Assembly: GCA_905250115.1 (NCBI GenBank)
Contig: CAJNOI010000141.1
Coordinates: 1-64,000 of the forward strand
DNA from: Adineta steineri
Taxonomy: Eukaryota; Rotifera; Eurotatoria; Adinetida; Adinetidae
DNA length: 64,000 bases
Direction of reading: 5' to 3'
Position numbers and translations under genes: made by a program. This document shows, piece by piece, positions 53,502 to 62,465 of this stretch (positions within the stretch are counted from its first letter, which is position 1; each line of letters begins with the position of its first letter). Under the pieces are notes generated by a model. It made no database searches, was not told the origin of the DNA, and worked only from the letters and a program-made list of their open reading frames with translations.

Positions 53502-55143
53502 ATGGAATATTTACCCGACGAATTATTCTTAATTATCTTTTGTTATTTATCTAAACTTGATATTGTTTGTACATTCAATAATCTCAATCATCGTTTTCAA
53601 CAATTAACTAGCCCATACCTGTTCAATATTGATTTTACACAGAAAAATAATATCAACTATCGAACTATCTATTCATTTATCAACGAAATTCTACCATCAC
53701 AAGGTCACCAGATTCGAATTTTAACACTTCAAATAGGCCAACAACAACGATTATTTCAATCTCATATACATCAATTAACAAATCTTACATGTCTAACGTT
53801 AAAATCAGATGAAGCTTACAAACTCAACTCTACTGATGAGCTTTATCAATTTCTCGCAAATATTTTATCTCTTAAAACTTTAAATAAACTTTCAATTTCC
53901 AAAGGAAGAAAAGCCTTGAAAGCAATAACCACTTTTGCATCACGTAATTTGACTCATTTAATTCTATTACAATCTCGCGATCTTTCATATCTCAACTGCA
54001 ATTCAACAATGCCTTTTATTAAACGTCTTTCAGTAAATTTAACGTTTGAAACAATACCGAAATTATTTCAAATTATGACAAATCTGAAAGAATTGAAATT
54101 AATATTATATATTAAATATTGCTTTCATTACCATTGCCGCAATCTAAAAGTACCAGAAACACTTGAAAAATTACATTTAGAATTCAAAAATCGAAGTCGA
54201 TATCTCTATTCTCCTTATCGTATTCAAGAAATTGTGGATCTTTTTAAAAATAATTTGAAATGTATGACACTTATTTGCGGCCCTTTTCCGAACGAATATC
54301 GTAAATACTATGATGAACTTCAAAGTTTCGTAAATAGCTTCATTCGTATTGAAAATTTTCAATATCATATACGAACAACACATCAACCTGATATTCGCTT
54401 TTCAAATATTAAAAAGTGTTTTGACTCTTATTTTTGTTTTGGTACTTTTCCACAATCTAATATATGTGACAGTATATCTAGTCGAACAACATCTGAATTT
54501 AGTTTGTGGCCAGATCGTACGCCGGAAGAATTACTTACATGTTCTAAATTGTATATTACCAGAAACCGTCATCTTCCTTCTATACTTCTATCAAAATTTG
54601 AATCAAGAAACGATCTGAGACTTTTAAATTTAAATGAAATACGCTTTCATCATAACATTGAAGATATTCCATCAACAACACTCCAATTACTATCTAAATT
54701 AATTACTCTATCACCTAACTTACAAACTTTATTTATTATGAGTAGTTGTACACAAAAAATGATTCAATATTTAAAACAAATATTTTCAAATTAGTTTGAA
54801 TGTAGAATTTCAAATTAAATGGATTGATGATGATAATTATTATCATTCAATGTTTTTCTATGAATTATCAGAAATCTTTACTAATCTACACACTCTTACA
54901 TTTCAATGTATTCCAAAATTTATTCAAGAATATCCAATAACATTGAATAATTTCATTTTAAATCTACGAAAGGATTTTCTTCAACTTACTCATTTCAAAT
55001 TACGACTGACGCTCATTGATAATTATCCACAACAAACTTTACATGCTAACACAGAAGATTTGAAAGAATTAATGTTACAAAATTCTTTGTACTATACGGT
55101 TGAACGAGAAAGATGGGGTCGTGTCTTAAATATTTGGTTATAA
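53502..55143 (+). CDS. F-box/leucine-rich protein, intact right copy
   Basis: The F-box is MEYLPDELFLIIFCYLSKLD followed by NNLNHRFQQL. Leucine-rich segments continue to about residue 413. The frame then reaches a stop at 54792-54794, but a 64-nt intron (54742-54805, GTAGTT to TGTAG) joins it in frame to the last exon (54806-55143), giving about 525 residues ending GRVLNIWL. The downstream frame has no ATG start (TTG at 54796), which supports the splice. It is probably an SCF substrate receptor. The block at residues about 180-260 differs much more from the left copy than the rest does. Confidence 0.78.
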
Positions 55144-55802
55144 TAATGACTATCATATATATTTATCATTAATATTTCTCCAGTAGATATGATCATCAAT
55201 CGATTAGTTTAGCCTTTTTTTCCTCACATACAAATTAATAATTTTCTCTTCTATAAATAAATATTAAAATAAAATATAAATCCAAGAATATTCGTATTCT
55301 TATTTTATTAGATTTAAGATATTTAGAAAAAAACGTGACCTGTGTTCGATTGAAAATGTGCATGTGAAAAAATATTAAACAGTTCGAATCGATTTGTAAA
55401 GGATAGATGCAGGTGCAGTAATGGACCGTACTCATTGATTTATTTATCAGTCATAGTCACATACTTTATCTCGCAGACATTCACACTCTGCATGTCTCAT
55501 ACGAAAACATCCGATGAAACTTTATATATGCTCTTAGAAATAATATTCAAACTCAGACAATTATGACCTTAGATTAAGGTTACAGATGCACATGTGACTA
55601 TCCAGAATGCCTTATACTTTATTCACTCGTCGCTTATACTGGCTTAACTGGAATTAGGTTACTTTTTACTGCGACTATTGATATTAATTTATCTTTCTTT
55701 CTGAAAAGAAAATGAAATAATCGGATGATCGAAGTGAAAAACAGCATGTGTCGTTTGAAAAATATCATCATATGACAAGTTAAACCGAAGCGCAGCTTAA
55801 AG
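55144..55802. other. Intergenic (right)
   Basis: The mirror of 5695-6331. No gene is recognised. Confidence 0.5.
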
Positions 55803-55810
55803 TATAAAAG
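55803..55810 (+). promoter_or_regulatory. TATA box of secreted-protein gene (right)
   Basis: TATAAAAG 55 bp before the ATG, at the same place as in the left arm. Confidence 0.55.
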
Positions 55811-55864
55811 GTACTAGAAAACTATACTTTATTCAATTGATTTTAATATAAAATAACTTTAAAT

Positions 55865-56814
55865 ATGCGTCTCTTGGTGTTATGCGCTTGTCTTATTCTT
55901 GCTATTGCTTTTGTGTACAGTAAACCTATCATTTCTCAAATGAATAAATTCAATGCAATCATTACAACATCGTCTTCGTTACAGGTAAATCATTTTAAGC
56001 TATCGATTATATATGAAATTCGGATATTTTTTTAAATAGATTTTGAACGATCAATTCAATAATATTGCTGGTCAAATTATTGATGTCCTGTCACCAATCG
56101 AATTGCAAATACTACAACAAAAAGCCGTTCAACTGGCTGTGAATGTTTATAATGGTAAAGTTGATAGTATTACAGCTGCTGATCAACTACTGCAACATCT
56201 TGAAGAATATCTTGGCTCAAATTTACAAGTTTTTAGTACCGTCAAACCTCTTGTTCAACAATTAACTGAGGCTGTTATTCTAGTTGTACCTATTTTACCA
56301 TCAAATACTGGAAAACATGAAGTGTCTGGTGTCCATACTAGCCTCAATGATCTTCTTGTATTACTCGATCAATTGCAACTTCATACTTGGAATGCTGTTA
56401 TTGCTGTATTTCCAAAATATTCAGTAATTTCAGTTTACTATTTAATATAATCTTAAATTTGATTTATTTAATTCATCATAGGATTTAGTTAATCAACTCG
56501 TCGATGCCATTGATCAAATTACGAATGCCTTCTCATCACCACAATTGAACTCACTTGCACAGCAAATTATTTATCTAGCTCTCGATGTCTATGATGAGAA
56601 AGTTGGCATATATGTGGCCGCTGATCAACTATTCCTACAAGTTAAACAATATCTTGGTTCAAATGCAAAACTTTTTAGCAATATCCAATTTTTTGCTCAG
56701 CAGTTAATTGATGCTATTATTCTAGTTGTACCTATTTTACCATCAAATAATGAAAAACGTGAAACATCTGCTGCTCATGTTAATGGTTTTGCAGTAGTGC
56801 CTGTCTCTCAATAA
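55865..56814 (+). CDS. Secreted protein with two tandem repeats (right copy)
   Basis: Exons 55865-55984, 56040-56423 and 56482-56814 (120, 384 and 333 nt; introns 55 and 58 nt, phase 0) encode 278 residues. The signal peptide is MRLLVLCACLILAIAFVYS. Exon 2 carries repeat 1 and exon 3 repeat 2, so the internal duplication follows exon borders. Both repeats share AADQL, QYLGSN/EYLGSN and ILVVPILPSN. AATAAA overlaps the stop codon and recurs just after it, a likely polyadenylation signal. Replacements relative to the left copy are few and there is no disabling mutation. The family is unknown. Confidence 0.85.
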
Positions 56815-57195
56815 AAACTGTTTAAAAAATAAATATGTAAATATGTAATCATGAAGAAGCTGTTTTGATTTTTTCCTGAAGAATTGTTTTTTTTTTAAAT
56901 AATTCGATTAAAATCAGTTTTAATGTCATAATCATTTTGAAAAGAATCCTTTCTTCTTGTAGATTTGCACAATGAATAATCAAGTTAGAAACTAGATTTA
57001 CGTTCAAAATCGATTATGATAATTGAAATCTGAAAGCACATCGAATTTTATTCAGAGCTTTCAAGTGATCTTCATTGATTCAGGTTTATATCTAACGTGA
57101 AAAGTAATGTTACTAGTTTGTCTGAATTCAAAGTCTTAAAGACCCAACTATCATTTCATACTGCCTTCGTGCTAAATGAATCTTTAAATGGTTCT
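56815..57195. other. Spacer downstream of secreted-protein gene (right)
   Basis: The mirror of 4311-4681. No gene. Confidence 0.45.
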
Positions 57196-57691
57196 ATGTG
57201 ATTATGAGTATGGATGTGGGTGCGGATGAAAGATATTTAAACAGAACACTAAACCCACTTACACCTTGTCGATACTTATAGTAACCTGCACACATACTCA
57301 AATTTCAGTTGAAAGTTGTGTGAATCAGTTGTTTTCATAGTTTCGAATTACTTTTGTTTGCAAATAATAATAAAAATCTTCGAAAAAGCCATCGTCTGCA
57401 AGAAGAAATATTTATCAACAGTGTTTACCTCATTCTTATATTTCAGTGTATCGGAGTTTTTTGCAATAATATCGCATTTATAATCAATAAATATGTATAT
57501 GGAAGGAAGTAGTTGAAGGGTTGTGTGAATTTGGGTGTGGGTGTGAATGTCCAATATTCATTTATGCTTATATCTATATTCTCAACTCTTGAGGGTGTGG
57601 GTGTGGGTGTGGCGGGTGTGGGTGTGGGTGTAAAGAAAGCGGCGATACACGTCTATATCTACACCCACACCCTCAAGATTTTGTAGCTACT
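57196..57691. repeat. Telomere-repeat-bearing unit (right, inner)
   Basis: Carries the standard unit (ATCTTTCATCC-type end, GTCGATACTTATA, CGAATTACTTTTGTTTGCAAA) and then TGTGGG-rich tracts at about 57534-57545 and 57592-57632. A facing ACACCCACACCCTCAAG at 57660-57676 runs directly into the SDR-like fragment. Confidence 0.8.
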
Positions 57692-58140
57692 GTTCATTTT
57701 AAAGATATTATGTCTCATTTAGATGAAGAGTATTAACATACATTAATCGTCGATACACTTGCTCTAGTACTTCTGTATTATTTTGTTTTAATAGATTTAT
57801 TTTAGATGATTTTATTATTAATAGATTACAAAAGATTTACTTCGTGAAATGATGACTCGTAATCATAGACGTATTGTTAATGTTGTTAGTAGTGGAATAT
57901 TGAGTAGAAATGCTTTTAGTTCATTATATTCATCTTCGACAGCATCTTTATTCAGTAAGTTCTTGTTTTCATGAACTGATCTTAGTTTTAGTTTCGTTTT
58001 TATTTTGCAAAACTAATTGATAGGTTTTGATGGAAACATTTAGTCAACAATTAATTCTTTCTAAAGCAAGTAGTGTTCAAACTATAATTATTTTACCATT
58101 TTACCTTGATGATAAAATTTATACAACATTACGTACATAG
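57677..58140 (+). pseudogene. Short-chain dehydrogenase/reductase (SDR16C-like) fragment, right arm only
   Basis: Pieces translate to the C-terminal half of a retinol-dehydrogenase/17-beta-HSD-like SDR. They are KDLLREMMTRNHRRIVNVVSSG, then SSLYSSSTASL in the place of the catalytic YxxxK (the Lys is replaced by Thr), then LMETFSQQLILSKASSVQTIIILPFYLD, like the strand leading to the C-terminal loop. No N-terminal Rossmann part is present. Introns near 57748-57825 and 57958-58024 seem retained, but the frame cannot be joined cleanly. The 5' side touches a telomere-like tract. The left arm lacks this block, so it was deleted there or gained here. Confidence 0.6.
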
Positions 58141-58265
58141 TAAATTATTATTTAAAGTAGTTAGACTTTATTATAAAAAAAATTTTTTGCTTAGTACGAA
58201 AAAGAAAGTTTCATTACATTGTCTTGTTTTTTTTAGATTGATTTATATATATATCTTAATTTATA

Positions 58266-58697
58266 ATGGCAGCAGAAGCAGGTGTGCCAATACCAGAAGA
58301 AGGTGTGCCGATACGATTGTACCATCTTGGGAAAATATTCATCAAATTGTCCAATAAGATTCAACAAAACAAACTTCAAGGACCATATCTACTTAAATCT
58401 GAAATACATACGTATAATCCGAATGCACCAAAACATGAACAAAAACGTCTTGCTCATAAATGAGAGAAGGAATTGCCAGATATACCACATGAAATGGACC
58501 TGCTATTAAATGTACGTCTTAAGTATACTGCTGATCGTTACCGTTTGCAACTCATAATTCTCGATTATAATGGTAAAGCATTAATTTGTCATCAACCCAT
58601 TATGTTAACACCGTATGGTATAGTTGATACGATTTTATCAAAAGCTCAAAATACTTTTAAGATGCAAAATGATGACGGTCGTGTACAAGATAATTGA
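58266..58697 (+). pseudogene. Orphan gene fragment, right copy with in-frame stop
   Basis: Starts MAAEAGVPIPEEGVPIRLYH and matches the left-arm fragment from LGKIFIKL onward. The codon that reads Trp in the left arm (TGG) is TGA at 58461-58463, after 65 residues. The frame then continues open to TGA 58695-58697 (total 143 codons). No family is recognised. The intact 5' end here shows what the left copy lost at the telomere-like tract. A MITE follows 53 bp downstream. Confidence 0.6.
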
Positions 58698-58750
58698 TGA
58701 AAAAACACCAGATAATATTCAAGCACAAGAAGAAAAACATGATGATAATT

Positions 58751-59104
58751 ACGTAGGTGAAGTAGCCATCCGATTCGAGTATTTCTCCCGGCGATTCGCC
58801 TGTGGTGCGTTCCAGAGGGTTCCAGACGAGTTTCCGATGTAACTCGACGAGCTCTATCGAATGGTGAAATCAGAATTGCGATAGCTCAAAGTATACCCCT
58901 CAAAATCCCAAAATACCAGGTTTTTGGTACATGATATAAGGGTTCTGAGAAGTATTTTCACCGGCGATTCGCCCGTGATGCGTTTCACAGCGTTTCAGAC
59001 GAGTTCTAAGCACAATGCAACGAGCTCGTCTGGAACGCTTTGGAACGCATCATAGGCGAATCGTCGGTGCAAATACTCGAATCGGGTGGCTACTTCACCT
59101 ACGT
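58751..59104. mobile_element. Mutator-like foldback MITE (right copy, 354 bp)
   Basis: Ends ACGTAGGTGAAGTAGCC / GGCTACTTCACCTACGT, flanked by the 9-bp duplication ATGATAATT (58742-58750 and 59105-59113). This is the complement of the left-arm duplication, so the insertion site is identical. It contains fewer internal repeats than the 647-bp left copy. Confidence 0.85.
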
Positions 59105-59113
59105 ATGATAATT

Positions 59114-59520
59114 ATAATTTTTACTTTAACGTTTTTATCTAATTATACTTTTTTATGTTTGAATAAAAATATATCTGGTGATATTTATTATTATCGATAA
59201 AAAAGATTCTTTTTATTTTTGAAAGTTATATATGAAACAGACAATTTTTCTCGATGCATAATTACCAAAAATATTCTTTTATCTTGGGAGATATGTTCGA
59301 GGTTAATCATTTTTGCAATCAAGATGTTAGGCCCTCATTAATTTTCTTCTTTTCTATTTTATTTTTCTTATCTTTTTTTCTTTATGAAATCCATAATAGT
59401 TAGTTGGATCTGTAATATATTTATATATATTTATCTCTACGTCGACATTCATTTATATGCAATTTTCAATCGTTGTATTAATATAATAATAAGCATAACA
59501 ACTGACTTTTTTTCGTATCT
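59114..59520. other. AT-rich spacer (right)
   Basis: The mirror of 2421-2813. No gene. Confidence 0.45.
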
Positions 59521-60390
59521 CTTTAAATTTATAACTGACGACTAATTCGACGTGGCTGAGAACAAATAATTCGACATTGACTTGCTTTATTTTTTAAAAT
59601 ATAATCATCAAGAATAAATTGTGCTGTTTGTGTTGTTTTACCTTAAAAGAAAACCTAATTTATGATTTATTTCTTCAAAATCAGTTAACGTGATCCAGTT
59701 TCTCCAACAAGAATAAATATTTGATTTTGTTCAATCGTATCAAGAATTTTTTGACGATAATCCGTTTATAGGTAAACGATATCATTTTGTATATAATATT
59801 TGATATAATGATGAATGTTGTTTCTTTTGTAAATCACGTGGTAAATATTTATCAATATTTGGATTACGATCAAGTAGTTCAAAATAGTGAAATAAACTAT
59901 AGAGTTTTTCAAATTGAATAACCAGTGGTTTATCCAGCGGGGGGGGCACGGGGCTTTTTGCCCCCTCGGAGGGTGCTCCTGCCCCCCCCGGAATTCAGAA
60001 AAAATACGCTTTTTGAGTCTGAAGCTCTACGTTTGCCCCCTCAGAAGAGAGATTTTTGCCCCCCCCGGCAGTTAATTTCGCACCCTCGGACGAAAAAAGC
60101 TGGATAAAACACTGTGAATAACATCTTCAGCGTGAGCAATAGAAAGATTATCTTCTTTATTATTATCAATATTTGATGGAGATTCTTTCAAATTTTTTCA
60201 CGGTTGATGTTGATGATTAAATAATTGACGAACTTCAGTAACACCTTGAATTCCATGCTGAGATGATTTAATTGTTGCTAATGGCTGTGATGGAAGTGAA
60301 CGAGAATTTGATGATGTTTCAGGAGGATTTGTAGATTATTGGTGCTGAGCATGTCATAAACCAATAGCTTTATCATGAAGATGAGATGGG
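59521..60390 (-). pseudogene. DEAH-box helicase remnant (right copy), split by a MITE
   Basis: The mirror of 1736-2420, with the same truncated helicase region (Walker A area about 59690-59710, QPRRIS-type motif about 59545-59565). It is further interrupted by the hAT-type MITE at 59923-60114. Multiple stops and frameshifts. Only the N-terminal to motif Ia part exists. Confidence 0.7.
59923..60114. mobile_element. Short hAT-type MITE, right arm only
   Basis: The 192-bp element has 16-bp termini CAGTGGTTTATCCAGC and, read from the other end, CAGTGTTTTATCCAGC (one mismatch). It is flanked by the 8-bp duplication TGAATAAC (59915-59922 and 60115-60122). It is C/G-homopolymer rich (CCCCCC runs) and non-coding. 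The left arm has the uninterrupted single target GTTATTCA at 2003-2010. Confidence 0.9.
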
Positions 60391-60399
60391 TAATGATTA

Positions 60400-61866
60400 G
60401 AAGGGTGTGGGTGTGGGTGTGAGTATCCAATATTCATTTACACCTATATCTATATCCTCAACTAGTATGGGTGTGGGTGTGGATGAAAGATATTCAAGCA
60501 GAACACTAAACCCACTTACACCTTGTCGATACATATATTAACCTGCATACATACTCAAATTTCAGTTGAAAGCTGTATGAATCAGTTGTTTTCATAGTTT
60601 CGAATTACTTTTATTTGCAAATAATAAAAAGAATTCTTCGAAAAAACCATCGTCTGGAAGAAAAAATAATTACCAACAGCGTTTACCTCATTCTTATGTT
60701 TCAGTGTATCGAATTTTTTCCAACACTATTGTTTTTACACCTATCACCTATATGGAAGGTGGGTGTCAGTATCCAATATTCATTTACGCCTATATCTATA
60801 TCTTCAACTATTATGGATGTGGGTGTGAATGAAAGTTGTTTAAACAGAACACTCAACTCACCCACATCTTGACGATACTCATATCTACGCGTAGGCATAC
60901 TGAAGTTTCAGTTGAAGGCTGTAATCAGTTGCGTTCTTAGTTTCGAATTACTTTTGTTTGCAAATGATAAAACAATTCTTCGAAAAGACCATCGTCTGCA
61001 AGAAGAAATATTTACCAACAGCTTTTAACTCATTCTTATTTTTAAGTGTATTGAAGATTTTTCCAAGAATATCGCATTTACAATCATTAAGGGTGTGGGT
61101 GGATGGGTGAGGGTGGGTGCGGGTGTGGGTGGGTGTGGGTGTCCAATATTCATTTACACCTATATCTATATCCTCAACTAGTATGAGTGTGGGTGTGGTT
61201 GAAAGATATTTAAGCAGAACACTAAACCCACTTACACCTTGTCGATACTTATATTAACCTGCATACATACTCAAATTTCAGTTGAAAGCTGTATGAATCA
61301 GTTGTTTTCATAGTTTCGAATTACTTTTATTTGCAAATAATAAAAAGAATTCTCCGAAAGGGCCATCGTCTGGAAGAAGAAATACTTACCAACAGCTTTT
61401 GACTTATTCTTATGTTTCAGTGTATCGAATTTTTTCCAAAACTATTGTTTTCACAACTATCACCTATATGTAAGGTGGGCGTGGGTGTCAGTGTGTGGGT
61501 GTGAGTGTGAGTATCCAATATTCATTTACGCCTATATCTATATCTTCAACTATTATGGGTGTGGGTGTGGATGAAAAATGTTTAAACAGAACACTAAACC
61601 CACTTACATCTAGTCGATACTTTTATTAACCTGCATACATACTCAAATTTTCGTTGAAAGCTGTAATCAGTTGTGTTCTTAGTTTTGAATTACTTTTGTT
61701 TGCAAATGATAAAGCAAATTCTTCGAAAAGGCTATCGTCTGCAAGAAAAAATACTTATCAACATTTTTTAACTCATTTTTATTTTTAGATCTGTTTAATT
61801 TTTTCCAACAATATTGCATTTGCAATCATTACATATGTATATGGTAGGAAGTAGTTGAAGTGTTAC
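60400..61866 (+). repeat. Tandem array of telomere-repeat-bearing units
   Basis: Four to five head-to-tail units with ends at the CCTATATCTATATC word: 60457-60802 (346 bp), 60803-61172 (370), 61173-61544 (372) and a partial unit to 61866. Each carries TGTGGG tracts, TTCATTTACRCCTATATC, GTCGATACTTATATTAACC and CGAATTACTTTTRTTTGCAAA. The longest tract is at about 61089-61143. The G-rich strand runs rightward, opposite to the left arm, as expected for the mirror image. No open frame is shared between units. Confidence 0.87.
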
Positions 61867-62465
61867 AGTGGGTAAAGTGTCATGTTTTTATCGTTTGTTA
61901 TCCAATAGAAAAATACATAAAAGTCTTTAAAACGTCTATGGGCCCACGCAAAGATAATACTATCGCTTCGCCGATGTATATATATATGCATGAAGCGAAC
62001 CATTATTCTTCATTTCATGTCGTTAGAATAAAATCAGAAGTAAATAAAGGTAGGTCGATAATAACCCGCTGCATTGCTTTATAATAATACTATTGATCAT
62101 TTTATTGTTGTATAGATACACAGAAAAATCGAATTTTTTCTTTAAACAACCAATCTTCAAGTATCGAATAAGGTAATATATTTTTTAGATTGATATTTTT
62201 ATGGTAAATCTCTTTTTCATATGGATTTCACGTGAATAAAAGATTGTTTGCCTTCATCTATCAAAATCTCTATTTTTAATCTACTCTTGAGGATGTTGGT
62301 GTAGATAATATACTGTCCTTATTCTAATCCATGTCCTCAGCTACAATCGCACTCTTTTAAGATTTCTCAATGAGAAGAGTCATAGGATTATTAACAATTA
62401 CTTATCAATTATTTCCTCATGTATTTTTCCTATGATAAGAAACATTTTTATTTAGGTTTTTGGTT
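61867..62465. other. Spacer between the repeat array and the NIDO gene
   Basis: AT-rich. The frame at 61860-62084 has no recognisable content. TTTTTATTTAG just before the ATG at 62466 may be an intron acceptor of a 5' UTR intron. Confidence 0.45.

Larger units (their letters stand above)
50647..61172 (-). repeat. Right arm of the palindrome (inverted copy)
   Basis: This is the inverted copy of 1-10828. Its inner edge is the N gap, where it matches left-arm position 10828 inside TIR-gene exon 2. The homology therefore ends in or beyond unsequenced bases, and the real junction is unknown. Its outermost alignable point in this window is about 61172, opposite base 1, because the left arm runs off the window. 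Further telomere-repeat units continue to about 61866. Confidence 0.92.

Noticed and set aside
54796..55143. Separate 115-residue gene after the F-box gene
   Set aside because: It has a TTG instead of ATG start and fits as the last exon after a 64-nt intron; the left arm shows the same layout.
61860..62084. Possible gene MLQWVKCHVFIVCYPIEK...
   Set aside because: It starts at the edge of the repeat array and has no motif or splice context; treated as chance.
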